Assembly (NCBI RefSeq): GCF_902150045.1
Contig: NZ_CABFVU010000004.1
Location: 186,001 to 250,000, forward strand
Direction of reading: 5' to 3'
Source of the DNA: Chitinophaga polysaccharea
GTDB lineage: Bacteria; Bacteroidota; Bacteroidia; Chitinophagales; Chitinophagaceae
DNA: 64,000 nt
This document shows, one piece after another, positions 1 through 8,889 of the stretch. The first letter of the stretch is position 1. Every line of letters begins with the position of its first letter. The position numbers and the translations under genes were made by a program. The notes beneath the pieces were generated by a model, which was given only the letters and a program-made list of their open reading frames with translations, did not search any database and was not told the origin of the DNA.

Positions 1-1
1 C

Positions 2-30
2 TTGTTGATTTGTAATTGTTTGTATATTTG
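2..30 (+). promoter_or_regulatory. Possible promoter of arginine decarboxylase
   Basis: A -7 box TATATTTG at 23-30 fits the Bacteroidota consensus TAnnTTTG and is preceded, after 18 bases, by TTG at 2-4. Transcription would start near 37 and leave a leader of about 200 bases before the ATG at 236. A second -7-like match, TAGATTTG, is at 99-106 but has no good upstream box. Inferred by motif only. Confidence 0.45.
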
Positions 31-235
31 CCCGGGTAATTGTGCTTTTGGGGCCTCTACCTCCCGAAAAAAATTAAGGTGGCAATCAACAAAATCTTTA
101 GATTTGCAACCTATTTTGCTGGGGTTCGAACTGACGTAGGTGTGTAAACCAGGAGTTTCCCAGTGAGGGAAAAATGGATTGTTATCCTGTTATTTTTTTC
201 TATTACTAATTCCTAAAATTCATTTGCAGTACTAA

Positions 236-1636
236 ATGAACAACACCTACACAGACCTGGTAAAACAGACCTTTGAGTTTCCCCAGGAGGGCTTTGATGT
301 AAAAGACAACTACCTGGAATTCAATGGTTTGGATATTAAGGCATTGATCGACAAGTATGGAACACCGTTTAAGCTGACCTTTCTTCCCAAAATAGGGATG
401 CAGATCAATAAGGCGAAGAAAATGTTCCATGACGCCATTAAGAAAAACAGGTACGAAGGTGAATACTTCTACTGCTATTGTACTAAAAGCTCGCATTTCT
501 CCTTTATTATGGAGGAAACCCTGAAGCATGGGGTACATATTGAAACTTCTTTTGCTTATGATATTGATATTGTCAATAAATTATACGAACGCAAGAAGAT
601 AAATAAAGAGACCTATGTAATTTGTAATGGCTTTAAAACCAAGGCATATACCAGGGCAATAGCGAGGCTGATCAACAGCGGGTTCAGGAATGTGATCCCG
701 GTGCTTGACAATAAGGAAGAGCTGGAAGATTATAAACGGAATATCAGGAGCAAGGATAAGGTGAAACTTGGGTTGAGGGTAGCTGCAGAGGAAGAGCCAA
801 GTTTTGATTTTTATACTTCCCGGCTGGGTATTCCTCCCCGTGATATTCTTGAATATTATGTAGACAAGATAAAAGGGAATGAGAAGTTTGAGCTGAAAAT
901 GCTGCACTTCTTCATGAACAAGGGGATTAAAGACGATATTTATTACTGGAGCCAGTTTAACCGTGTAATAAACCTCTATTGCCAGCTGAAGAAGATCTGC
1001 CCTGAACTGGACAGCATCAATATTGGCGGTGGTTTCCCGATCAAACACTCTTTGGGCTTCGATTATGATTACAATTATATCGTAAACGAGATTGTTGCCA
1101 ATATCAAGAGCATGTGTAAAAAGAACAAGGTACCCGTACCGAACATTTACACAGAGTTTGGTTCCTTTACAGTTGGAGAAAGCGGTGCGGTGATATATAG
1201 CGTAATTGGAGAGAAGATGCAGAACGACAGGGAATCCTGGTATATGATCGATAGCTCTTTCATTACTACGTTACCTGATACCTGGGGGATCGGGGAAAAG
1301 TTCCTGATGTTGCCAATTAATAAATGGGACCAGGAATACCAGGAGGTGCATCTCGGCGGACTTACCTGCGACGGATACGATTTTTATACATCGGAAGAAC
1401 ATATTAACGCAGTATTCCTGCCAAAGCAACAGGCATCCGGAGAACCGCTGTATATCGGATTTTTCCATACAGGGGCCTACCAGGATCAGCTCAGCGGATA
1501 CGGCGGCATCAAGCACTGTCTTATTCCTTCACCCAAACATGTGATTGTGGGATATGACAAGAACGGGCAGTTGAAAGATTGGTTATACGCCAAAGAGCAA
1601 ACCGCCCAGAGCATGTTGAAAATTTTGGGTTATTAA
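236..1636 (+). CDS. speA: Arginine decarboxylase (PLP-dependent, fold III)
   Basis: The product (466 aa) is a PLP-dependent decarboxylase of the alanine-racemase-fold group that includes ornithine, arginine and diaminopimelate decarboxylases. Seen: the Schiff-base lysine region YCTKSSH (Lys84), a GGGFP phosphate-binding loop near 264-268, and CDGYD near 378-382, matching the CDS/D motif that lines the active site from the partner subunit. The length is that of the short Bacteroidota enzyme annotated as biosynthetic arginine decarboxylase, not the roughly 650-residue SpeA of Escherichia coli. The likely role is agmatine formation for polyamine synthesis in the cytoplasm. It is a single-gene unit followed by a strong terminator. 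Diaminopimelate decarboxylase is the main alternative; substrate choice cannot be proved from sequence. Confidence 0.8.
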   Translation: MNNTYTDLVKQTFEFPQEGFDVKDNYLEFNGLDIKALIDKYGTPFKLTFLPKIGMQINKAKKMFHDAIKKNRYEGEYFYCYCTKSSHFSFIMEETLKHGVHIETSFAYDIDIVNKLYERKKINKETYVICNGFKTKAYTRAIARLINSGFRNVIPVLDNKEELEDYKRNIRSKDKVKLGLRVAAEEEPSFDFYTSRLGIPPRDILEYYVDKIKGNEKFELKMLHFFMNKGIKDDIYYWSQFNRVINLYCQLKKICPELDSINIGGGFPIKHSLGFDYDYNYIVNEIVANIKSMCKKNKVPVPNIYTEFGSFTVGESGAVIYSVIGEKMQNDRESWYMIDSSFITTLPDTWGIGEKFLMLPINKWDQEYQEVHLGGLTCDGYDFYTSEEHINAVFLPKQQASGEPLYIGFFHTGAYQDQLSGYGGIKHCLIPSPKHVIVGYDKNGQLKDWLYAKEQTAQSMLKILGY

Positions 1637-1661
1637 AAAAATGGGTTAGTAATCCTACTGA

Positions 1662-1695
1662 AAGCCCCCCGATTATTCGGGGGGCTTATTTTTTT
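1662..1695 (+). terminator. Rho-independent terminator after speA
   Basis: An 11-bp perfect stem (AAGCCCCCCGA at 1662-1672 with TCGGGGGGCTT at 1677-1687) around a TTAT loop is followed by a T tract. Confidence 0.92.
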
Positions 1696-1696
1696 T

Positions 1697-2016
1697 CATT
1701 TTTCTTCTCTCAGTATGATAAAAAAAGGCTTCCATTACTGAAAGCCCTATCATGGCATAGGTTAGATGATATTCATCCGGCATAAGGAAAATAGGAGATG
1801 AATATTTGATGCGCCAAAGATAGTGTTATCGCGAAGCATGGGTAAGCCCTAAAAGTTGTAATTTTTTCTAATCTGTTTTTTGGCTGATTTCCTGAAGAAT
1901 GATGAATTTATTATCATAATGCCTGAAAAAAATGCAAATGCTAATATTTACATATTAGTATAGCAGGAATAGTATCAATCCGGCAGCATTCTTTTATAAC
2001 ACCTATGTGTAGGTAT
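1697..2016. other. Intergenic stretch with no recognised gene
   Basis: About 320 AT-rich bases lie between the speA terminator and the 3' end of the interrupted membrane-protein gene. No ORF with family resemblance, RNA gene or strong hairpin was seen. Confidence 0.5.
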
Positions 2017-2710
2017 TTATTTGCCCTGGGAATCATTGAGATAATCGATGGCTGAGCCGCAATGCTTTTCAATTTCACTGAAGCAGCTTTCCAGCAGCTC
2101 TGGTTCTCCCTTTATAATAGCTGTTTTCCCGGAGGCAGAAAAGCCCTTCACCAGCAGGAACTGTTTGGTAAGGTGCTGATTGATCAGCGATAAATGCTGT
2201 TTTTGTTTTTCGGCTGTTCTCATTTGCTCCATGGAAATAAGATTGCGGTAGTATTGGCCCAGTGCCCTGATGAAGAACAATAGGTACATTCCCACTGTAA
2301 ACGGATTGGCCAGGTATTGAGAGGCCGATGAATAGCCAGGGGTGACGAATATCATCACATTATTGATCTTGATCCAGGCAACGGCAATGAGGTAGGCGCA
2401 AAGGATCAGGCTCCATATAAGGGCCGTGAACAGGTTTACGGTAATGTAGCAGATAAGGATGCTCATTACCCATATCAGCGTGTATTTTGGCCCAAGGTCC
2501 TGGTTGTTCAGAAAGGAGGAAAGCACAGGAAGTACCAGTGTGGAAAAGGAGCCAAACAACCCTACTGTTCTGGCATTCACCCCTTTTCTCAGTAGTAGCA
2601 GGCAAACGGCCAGGTCGAGAATGATCATGGGAATGATGATCATATTTACTGTATTCCTGCTGAGCATATTTACAAACAGGAAACTAAGCAGCAGCACGAT
2701 ATAAAAAAAA

Positions 2711-4039
2711 GGGACTATTTCAATAAGTGTGTAAACTTAAAAATCGGGGATCAAATTAATAATTAGATTCTCACTCTTTTATCAAAAATAGTTAAAAACT
2801 GATTTAGGACCATGCCCCAGTTTCTAATGGGCATGGTCCATTTTTTTGATACTTCCCGTAAAGCCAGGTATACTGATTTAAGGACAGCTTCATCAGTAGG
2901 GAAGGATAGTTTGTTTTTGGTATATTTTCTAATTTTACCGTTCAGATTTTCGATGAGATTGGTCGTGTAGATGATCTGTCTGATCTCCATGGGAAAGTCA
3001 AAAAAGACAGTCAGGTCTTCCCAGTTTTCGCGCCAGCTTTTGATGGCGTATGCATACTTTGTACTCCATTTAACATCCAGGGCGTCAAGAGCAGCCATGG
3101 CAGCCTGTCTGGTTGGTGCAGCATAAACATCCTTCATATCGGTGGTAAACTCCTTTTTATCTTTCCAGACTACATAGCGGCAGCTGTTACGTATCTGGTG
3201 TACGACACAAACCTGAGTTGCAGACTGAGGGAACACCGATTTGATAGTCTGAGTGAAGCCATTAAGATTATCCGTGGCTGTAATTAGAATATCTTCCAGG
3301 CCACGGGCCTTCAGATCTGTAAGTACAGTCATCCAATAGGCAGCTGATTCATTCTTACCCAGCCACATTCCCAGGACTTCTTTGAGGCCATCCCGCTTTA
3401 GGCCGACAGCGATATAGACGGTTTTATTCACCACTTTGCTGTTCTCCCGTACCTTGAACACAATGCCATCCATCCAGACTATGAGATAAACCGGTTCTAA
3501 TGGCCGGTTTTGCCAGGCGACAATATCTTCTGTCACCCGGCTGGTGATGCGGCTGATCGTGGCCGTGGAAACGTCAAATTTATATACTTCTCTTATTTGC
3601 TCTTCGATGTCGGACACACTCATTCCCTTGGCATAAAAGGACACAATTACCTCTTCCAGGCCCTGAGCCATCCCTTCGCGTTTAGGGATGATCATAGGAT
3701 TAAAGCTAGCATCACGATCTCTGGGAACTTTTATCTCAGATTCACCATAGCTGGTCTTAATCTTCTTCTTACCATAGCCATTACGGCTATTGGCACTATC
3801 ATTATGTTCATGCTTGTCATAGCCCAAATGGCTATCTAGCTCTCCCTCCAACATCTTTTCAATACCCCGCTTCTGAATCTGGGCAAGAAAATCGTTTAGC
3901 TGATCTGCTGTTTTAAACTGCTTCAGAAAGTCGTCTGATAAAAAATCTTCTGTCTTCATAAAACTGTATATGCTTTAAAATTAAAAAATCAGAGCTAAAC
4001 CCCGATTTTTAATATTTACACAGTTTATGAGATAGTGTC
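2711..4039 (-). mobile_element. Intact IS256-family insertion sequence, 1329 bp
   Basis: The ends form imperfect inverted repeats of about 37 bp: the left end starts GGGACTATTTCA (2711), the right end read on the other strand starts GACACTATCTCA (4039), and both reach a shared TTAAAAATCGGGG (inner limits about 2749 and 4000). The element is flanked by an 8-bp direct repeat AAAAAAAA (2703-2710 and 4040-4047), the target size usual for the family. The repeat is low complexity, but removing one copy restores the interrupted frame exactly. One full transposase gene is inside. Confidence 0.9.
2763..3959 (-). CDS. IS256-family transposase
   Basis: This 398-residue mutator-type DDE transposase catalyses cut-and-paste or copy-out transposition of its own element. 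The catalytic triad is visible: Asp164 in VWMDGI, Asp230 in TATDNLNGF and Glu337 in TTNLIENLNGK, with the family's CxxH signature C251-VVH254 between the second Asp and the Glu. Length is normal, with no frameshift or internal stop, so the element is probably still active. It starts 80 bases inside the element's right end. Confidence 0.97.
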   Translation of the reverse strand: MKTEDFLSDDFLKQFKTADQLNDFLAQIQKRGIEKMLEGELDSHLGYDKHEHNDSANSRNGYGKKKIKTSYGESEIKVPRDRDASFNPMIIPKREGMAQGLEEVIVSFYAKGMSVSDIEEQIREVYKFDVSTATISRITSRVTEDIVAWQNRPLEPVYLIVWMDGIVFKVRENSKVVNKTVYIAVGLKRDGLKEVLGMWLGKNESAAYWMTVLTDLKARGLEDILITATDNLNGFTQTIKSVFPQSATQVCVVHQIRNSCRYVVWKDKKEFTTDMKDVYAAPTRQAAMAALDALDVKWSTKYAYAIKSWRENWEDLTVFFDFPMEIRQIIYTTNLIENLNGKIRKYTKNKLSFPTDEAVLKSVYLALREVSKKWTMPIRNWGMVLNQFLTIFDKRVRI

Positions 4040-4261
4040 AAAAAAAAGCATAATCAAATATCAGTTTGATCTTCGCCTGTTCGTATGTATTTTCTGTATG
4101 AAGAAGCATGTTGCCGATCACTGCTTTTTCAGTGACCAGGTAAATGCTTTTTATGAGTAACCAGCCTCTCGGGAAGCGCTTTGCCATGAGTGCGTGCTTA
4201 GACAGGCAAATTATTGTATAATAAACAATAGAAGATTCAACGTTTGTGTGAATTATACACT

Positions 4262-4289
4262 AAAAAAGGGACGCCTTTACAGGCATCCC
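4262..4289 (-). terminator. Terminator of the small heat-shock gene
   Basis: Read on the minus strand, GGGATGCC-TGTAAA-GGCGTCCC (one G-U pair) is followed by TTTTTT. It lies 54 bases after the Hsp20 stop codon. Confidence 0.85.
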
Positions 4290-4342
4290 TCTTAACCCTC
4301 ATGTTACTACAGCTGACTTCCTTTGCAGGAAGCCTGCTTCCC

Positions 4343-4795
4343 TTATTCCACTACTATTTCTTTCGGGGCATCCTGTTTGTTTTCCTTTTTACCAAGGGTC
4401 ACTTTCAGGATTCCATTCTCATATTTTGCGTTAATCTTACCTGCGTCTACCAGTTCACTGATAGTGAAGGAGCGTTTGAAAGATCTGAAGTTGAATTCAC
4501 GACGTACCTGTTTATCACCTTCATTCTTTGTTTCTGCTTTTTTCTCAGCGCTGATGGTAATTGTCTTGTCATCTGCACTGATCTTGAAGTCTTCTTTCAA
4601 GAAGCCGGGTGCTACCACGTCTACAACGAAAGCTTCAGGAGTTTCAACAATGTTCACCGGAGGATGAGTGGTAAAGAAATCGTTGGTCAGAAAATCATCC
4701 TTTACATATTTATTTAATCCTCCATTGAGAATATCTTCTACTAATCCACCAAATGATTTGGGAAGCGGGCTGTGGTTAAATTTAATGTGTGTCAT
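4343..4795 (-). CDS. Small heat-shock protein, Hsp20/alpha-crystallin family
   Basis: This 150-residue protein is an ATP-independent holdase chaperone that binds unfolding proteins in the cytoplasm. The alpha-crystallin domain spans roughly residues 45-140, from PPVNIVETPEAFVVDV to the end of the A-x-x-x-N-G-I/V-L motif (KYENGILKVTLGK). The N-terminal arm is short and hydrophobic, and a C-terminal tail ends in IVV, the usual I-x-V oligomer-anchoring type. It is a single-gene unit with its own terminator. Upstream, TAAAATTG is a near match to a -7 box, with TTTG 22 bases before it, but no clear heat-shock operator was seen. Confidence 0.95.
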   Translation of the reverse strand: MTHIKFNHSPLPKSFGGLVEDILNGGLNKYVKDDFLTNDFFTTHPPVNIVETPEAFVVDVVAPGFLKEDFKISADDKTITISAEKKAETKNEGDKQVRREFNFRSFKRSFTISELVDAGKINAKYENGILKVTLGKKENKQDAPKEIVVE

Positions 4796-4971
4796 AGTTG
4801 CTATAAATTTTTTTTAGTGTGAAATCAATTTTATTGTTTGATACCCGGTACAGATCAAATGAGATACCATGCCATGAAAACTGCTATTTTGTTAGTAAAA
4901 AGGTTACAGATTATGACATTATGACGTATTGATTGTATTCTTTGTGTCAAAAAGTCTATTTCATCATCCAA

Positions 4972-5005
4972 TTGTTTACTTTTTGGGTACATATGACTAA
5001 CTTTG
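4972..5005 (+). promoter_or_regulatory. Possible promoter of the bacilliredoxin gene
   Basis: TAACTTTG at 4998-5005 matches the TAnnTTTG box exactly. A TTG at 4972-4974 stands 23 bases upstream, a little far. The start site would be near 5012, 26 bases before the chosen ATG, which argues against the longer reading frame that begins at 4933. Confidence 0.45.
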
Positions 5006-5037
5006 TAAAAAATACAAACAGAAAAAACTCAAATTAT

Positions 5038-5451
5038 ATGTATCCAGCGGAACTAGTAATGCCAATGAAGGCAGAATTAACAGATAATGGCTTTGAAGAA
5101 TTGCTGACACCGGAAAGCGTTGATAGCACATTGCAGAAGGAAGGTACCACGCTTGTTGTGATCAACTCTGTATGTGGTTGTTCTGCAGGTACCGCCCGTC
5201 CGGGCGTATTGCTGGCAGTAGCGCACAGCGAAAAGAAACCGGACAGGCTCACTACCAGCTTTGCAGGTTTTGACGGTGAAGCGGTAAAACAGATCCGTAC
5301 TCACCTGATGCCTTATCCTCCTTCTTCTCCGGCGATAGCCCTGTTTAAAAATGGTGAACTGGTGCATTTTATAGAGCGCCATATGATCGAAGGCCGTTCT
5401 GCGCAAATGATTGCTGCAAACCTGGCTGACGCTTTTGAACAGTATTGCTAA
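5038..5451 (+). CDS. Bacilliredoxin (BrxA/BrxB, YphP/YqiW family)
   Basis: The 137-residue product is a thioredoxin-like protein that in Firmicutes removes bacillithiol from S-bacillithiolated proteins. The active-site motif CGC sits in SVCGCSAG, and the conserved MYPxELVxPM start and C-terminal HxIEGRSAxMIAxxLxxAF are all present. The start was placed at ATG 5038 because MYPAELV is the conserved family N-terminus and because a promoter-like -7 box lies just upstream; an in-frame extension to 4933 is judged not translated. In Bacteroidota the thiol partner may be bacillithiol, but nothing in the window shows its synthesis. Confidence 0.9.
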   Translation: MYPAELVMPMKAELTDNGFEELLTPESVDSTLQKEGTTLVVINSVCGCSAGTARPGVLLAVAHSEKKPDRLTTSFAGFDGEAVKQIRTHLMPYPPSSPAIALFKNGELVHFIERHMIEGRSAQMIAANLADAFEQYC

Positions 5452-5578
5452 ATATTCACATTTCTAAATTCCGATTTAGAAATTCGAAATTGCATCGTAC
5501 TTTGGTGGTTTGATTTTCCTTTTGATTAAATTCGGCTTTGTTCATAGGAAGATTCAGATCACCAATTTTTTTTCGGCT

Positions 5579-6880
5579 ATGTATCCTAATCTATATTACG
5601 CGTTCAGAGATCTGCTTGGCTTAGAGATTCCGTTTTTAAAGATTTTCCAGACGTTTGGTTTTTTTGTTGCGATAGCCTTTCTGGCCGGCGCCTATATTTT
5701 AACGCGTGAGCTCAAACGCTATGAAGCGCTTGGATTGCTGAAAGGAATACCTGAAAAAATAGTTATCGGGCTTCCGGCTTCGCAGGGAGAACTGATCGGA
5801 AACGCAGTAGTAGGATTTATAATAGGATACAAGATTCTTGGGATCTTTTTTCAGTGGGATACTGCTTCCCAGGATTTGCAGTCGTTTGTATTTTCAGGCC
5901 AGGGCAGTTTTGTTGCAGGTATCCTTGTGGCGGCAGCCATGGCGGGATATAAATATTATACGAAAAAGAAACAGGCACTTCCCAAACCCAAAGAGGAAAC
6001 GGTGATGGTAATGCCGCACCACCGGGTGCCGGATATTATTGTAATGGCCGCTATTGCAGGGTTAATAGGCGCCAAAATATTCCACAACCTCGAAAACTGG
6101 AGCGATTTCGTACAGGATCCTGTTGGAGCTTTACTGTCGTTCAGCGGCTTAACCTTCTATGGTGGCCTGATAGTAGCAGCTATCGTGATCATTAGCTACG
6201 CCCGTAAAAAGCAATTCAATATCCGTGCGCTGATCGATAGCGCAGCGCCTGCGCTGATGCTGGCTTATGCGATCGGAAGAATGGGTTGCCATTTTTCCGG
6301 TGATGGCGACTGGGGAATTTACAACAGCGCCTACGCTGTGGATGCAGGAACCGGGCATACTGTGAAAATGGCACCAGCCACATTCCAGGATATGGTTCAG
6401 AAAAATGCAGGGTTTTTCCAACAGCAATATGCAGCAGTAGAGAAGATCCCGCATGCAGCGTTTGAAAAACCGGCCGCATTGGGATTTCTGCCGGACTGGC
6501 TCTTTGCCTACGGTTATCCGCACAACGTTATTAAAGAAGGCATACAGCTTGCCGGCTGCGACGGCCAGTATTGTAAAGTGCTGCCAATTGCCGTATATCC
6601 TACACCGTTATATGAAATTATTGTTTGCCTGGTATTGTTCGGAATTCTCTGGGCCATCCGCAAAAAAATAAAGATACCCGGTGTTATTTTTGGTATTTAC
6701 CTGATATTAAATGGAGTGGAGCGTTTTTTTATAGAGAAGATCAGGGTAGATACCAGGTATGACATTTTTGGTTTTCATCCTACACAGGCCGAAATTATTT
6801 CCACGCTCCTGGTTATTGCCGGTATTATATTGATTGGCATCTATCGTAAAAATAATACTGCTGCAAATAAGCTTTCCTGA
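5579..6880 (+). CDS. lgt: Prolipoprotein diacylglyceryl transferase
   Basis: This integral membrane enzyme transfers diacylglycerol from phosphatidylglycerol to the lipobox cysteine of prolipoproteins. The 433-residue reading has the family features: several membrane segments, LTFYGGL around residue 190, the signature GRMGCHFSGDGDWG (the GRxGN region with the Asn replaced by Cys-His), and the late YPTPLYE and NGVERFFIEKIR motifs. It is longer than the roughly 290 residues of Escherichia coli Lgt, mainly through a longer N-terminus and an extra loop with a Cys pair (GCDGQYC) between the signature and YPTPLYE. ATG 5579 was chosen because the 23 residues before it are not family-like. Many lipoproteins in the window (MsrA, DUF4249) would be its substrates. 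Confidence 0.9.
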   Translation: MYPNLYYAFRDLLGLEIPFLKIFQTFGFFVAIAFLAGAYILTRELKRYEALGLLKGIPEKIVIGLPASQGELIGNAVVGFIIGYKILGIFFQWDTASQDLQSFVFSGQGSFVAGILVAAAMAGYKYYTKKKQALPKPKEETVMVMPHHRVPDIIVMAAIAGLIGAKIFHNLENWSDFVQDPVGALLSFSGLTFYGGLIVAAIVIISYARKKQFNIRALIDSAAPALMLAYAIGRMGCHFSGDGDWGIYNSAYAVDAGTGHTVKMAPATFQDMVQKNAGFFQQQYAAVEKIPHAAFEKPAALGFLPDWLFAYGYPHNVIKEGIQLAGCDGQYCKVLPIAVYPTPLYEIIVCLVLFGILWAIRKKIKIPGVIFGIYLILNGVERFFIEKIRVDTRYDIFGFHPTQAEIISTLLVIAGIILIGIYRKNNTAANKLS

Positions 6881-6888
6881 TTTAGTAT

Positions 6889-7320
6889 ATGCAACGTCAC
6901 TCTTCATTAGTGCCCTTGTCGCACGAGCACAAGCGTCTTCTCTTTGTATGCCGCTATTTAAAAAAAGATGCCGCGCCATACGAAGGATTTCCCCTCGAAA
7001 CGCAGGCAAGGTTTGAGTATATCGTAAAAGTATTCCACGAGTTGATGGTACCGCATATTCAAAAGGAGGAATACCTTTTTGAGAAGTGCGCCGGCAGGCA
7101 TGAAGCAATTGACGCCATGATCCGGGAACTGCAGGAAGAACACCTGATTATTTCCCGTATGTATAGTACCCTAACGGACAGCGCAGATATAGATGCCGCA
7201 ATGGATATACTGGCCTGTAGCCTGGAAGCACACATCCGCAAAGAGGAGCGGGAATTTTTTGAGCTGTTGCAAAATGAGCTGCCGCATATACTTGATGATC
7301 TCAAACTGGAGCATCCATAA
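6889..7320 (+). CDS. Hemerythrin-like (HHE) domain protein
   Basis: This 143-residue four-helix-bundle protein has the spacing of metal ligands expected of hemerythrin-like domains: LSHEH near the start, FHELMVPHIQKEE mid-protein, EEH, and LEAHIRKEEREFF near the end. These domains bind a di-iron centre and serve in oxygen, nitric oxide or iron handling; the exact role is unknown here. It starts 8 bases after lgt stops and is probably co-transcribed with it. Confidence 0.85.
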   Translation: MQRHSSLVPLSHEHKRLLFVCRYLKKDAAPYEGFPLETQARFEYIVKVFHELMVPHIQKEEYLFEKCAGRHEAIDAMIRELQEEHLIISRMYSTLTDSADIDAAMDILACSLEAHIRKEEREFFELLQNELPHILDDLKLEHP

Positions 7321-7488
7321 ATGTATTTAACGTGTTATTGACACTTTTTGAATTAAGCACTATTTTTTCGGTAGAGTTATAGTAGCGTTATGTATCTGTA
7401 ATATAGCCTCAATAATTATCTGTAAATTTTATAGCGGTTTATCCTGTTTGTTAGGCTGGTAAATAACCTTGGCTATTTAATTGGTGGT

Positions 7489-8424
7489 ATGCGTATGTTC
7501 TTTTGCAGTGTGATTGTATTGGGTTGCCTGGCTGTTAGTCTCAGTACCCTGGGTTTATCCAGGGAAGACAGCCTTAGCCGGTACGATAAGCTGGATTCGT
7601 CTGAAATGGTGGCTGCTTCCTTTCATTATAAAGCAGGTGAACAAGAGTTAGGACAGGGTACAATATTAAATGTACCTGAAGGCTACCGCCTGCTCGATGC
7701 TGCACAAAGCCGTGTGCTTGTGGAGCACTTGTGGGGCAACCCGGAAAACCCGAATACCCTTGGAGTATTGTTGCCCGACAGGATGGGGCCTATGGATAAA
7801 GATTTCCGCGGAGTTGTGATTTCCTTTGAACCATCTGGTTTTATGGAGGAGTCGGAGATCCGCAAAATTGATTACACGAAGTTGCTGGCGGAAATGAAAG
7901 AGGAGTTGAAGAACGAAAATCTTTTGAGAAGCAGAAAGGGTGCCGGGCCGATTTCTGGTATGGACTGGGCCTTTACTCCTAATTATAATAAAGGCAATCA
8001 CTCCCTGTGTTGGGCGCGCATTTTACATTTTGGTAAGAACGAAGCGCCTATGCTGAATTATGAATTAAGGTTATTGGGCAGAAAAGGAGCCCTATGCTTC
8101 ACGGCAATTGGCAGGGTGACAGAGCTGGAGCAAATTAAAAAGCAATTGACGGTAATAGCCGGGGCTGCCCGTTTCACGCCGGGAAACCGCTATGCCGATT
8201 ATAATCCACGTACAGATCAGTTTACCCGCTGGACGCCTGCAGCAGCTTCTTTATCTGGTAAAATGCTATCGATTGATAACCTGCTGTCGGGTTTAAGGAA
8301 TACGCTTTCCATGTTATCGGTACTTTTTTGCACAATGTTATTTGCTTATGTAATGAATCATTACCATCATCGCCGTAAGTCCGGTTACCGGAAAATTATC
8401 AGGGTTGATGAACGGTTGAATTAG
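7489..8424 (+). CDS. DUF2167-family membrane-anchored protein
   Basis: The 311-residue protein has an N-terminal signal-like hydrophobic stretch (residues about 4-23), a long extracytoplasmic domain and one C-terminal membrane helix (about 265-285) followed by a basic tail. The DUF2167 core is recognisable from GTILNVPEGYRLLDA, LWGNPENPNTLGVLLP and, later, MDWAFTPNYNKGNHSLCWA. The family's function is not known; members are envelope proteins. It stands alone, 168 bases after the hemerythrin gene, with no obvious terminator. Confidence 0.8.
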   Translation: MRMFFCSVIVLGCLAVSLSTLGLSREDSLSRYDKLDSSEMVAASFHYKAGEQELGQGTILNVPEGYRLLDAAQSRVLVEHLWGNPENPNTLGVLLPDRMGPMDKDFRGVVISFEPSGFMEESEIRKIDYTKLLAEMKEELKNENLLRSRKGAGPISGMDWAFTPNYNKGNHSLCWARILHFGKNEAPMLNYELRLLGRKGALCFTAIGRVTELEQIKKQLTVIAGAARFTPGNRYADYNPRTDQFTRWTPAAASLSGKMLSIDNLLSGLRNTLSMLSVLFCTMLFAYVMNHYHHRRKSGYRKIIRVDERLN

Positions 8425-8755
8425 AGAATGGCTGGTCCCCGTTGAATATCTCCCTAAAAAACGGCTTATTCTGTTAACCCAATAAACAATTCTTCCAAAT
8501 GGCTCGGGTATACCCCCAACCGGGTATTTCTATTTCAATACCGGCCTGGCTTATCGTTCTTTCAGTAATCCCGTTGGTCTGAAAACAAGAAGCCGAAGAA
8601 TTAGTCATGTTATAATACCGGTCATCCTCTATTAACACTACTATTTAATTTAGGCCCAATCCCCATGAAACATTCTTTTTCCCCAGTCGTCTTTTAATCG
8701 TTCCATAGCTTTTTACCATTCGTCCCTATCTATAGACCGCTTGTGTAATGCTATG
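8425..8755. other. Intergenic stretch with no recognised gene
   Basis: No gene, RNA or strong hairpin was seen in these 330 bases. The part nearer the next gene (from 8756) holds the dyads listed separately. Confidence 0.5.
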
Positions 8756-8828
8756 TACTGTGTAATACATAATACCTACTTTTACATTGTAGTTGATGAT
8801 CTACTGTAGTAGTTTAACTACTGTAGTA
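8756..8828 (+). promoter_or_regulatory. Dyad-rich control region of the outer-membrane barrel gene
   Basis: Seen: an imperfect 19-bp dyad at 8756-8774 (TACTGTGTAATACATAATA, 14 of 19 positions symmetric) and two identical copies of TACTGTAGTA (TACT-GT-AGTA) at 8802-8811 and 8819-8828, 17 bp apart. Between them a perfect 7-bp inverted repeat AGTAGTT-T-AACTACT is formed. TACTTTTA near 8777 is one base off the -7 consensus. The layout suggests a repressor-controlled promoter (BlaI- or PadR-type sites are of this kind), but the regulator is inferred, not shown. Confidence 0.45.
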
Positions 8829-8889
8829 TATAAACTAAAGAACTAAAGAAATCTGAATCGACCAAATCTAAACTCTAAATCACCCTTAT

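Larger units (their letters stand above)
2017..4187 (-). pseudogene. Membrane-protein gene interrupted by an IS256-family element
   Basis: The 3' part (2017-2710) can be read as a 226-residue protein from a GTG at 2697, but its frame is open back to the IS edge. Removing the element (2711-4039) and one copy of the 8-bp A tract joins this part in frame to 4048-4187, giving one ORF of 277 residues starting at ATG 4187; an in-frame TAG lies further upstream near 4255. The restored junction reads KLIFDYAFFYIVLLLSF, a cytosolic stretch running into the first membrane segment. The protein has about six membrane helices and a hydrophilic C-terminal tail of about 70 residues that starts with a possible coiled coil (MEQMRTAEKQKQ). 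It resembles the sensor part of membrane histidine kinases but has no kinase domain. Function is not recognised. The residual ORF probably yields no functional product. Confidence 0.85.

Noticed and set aside
2017..2697. Complete 226-residue membrane protein starting at GTG 2697
   Set aside because: The frame is open to the IS edge and joins exactly to coding sequence beyond the element, so the GTG is an internal codon of a disrupted gene.
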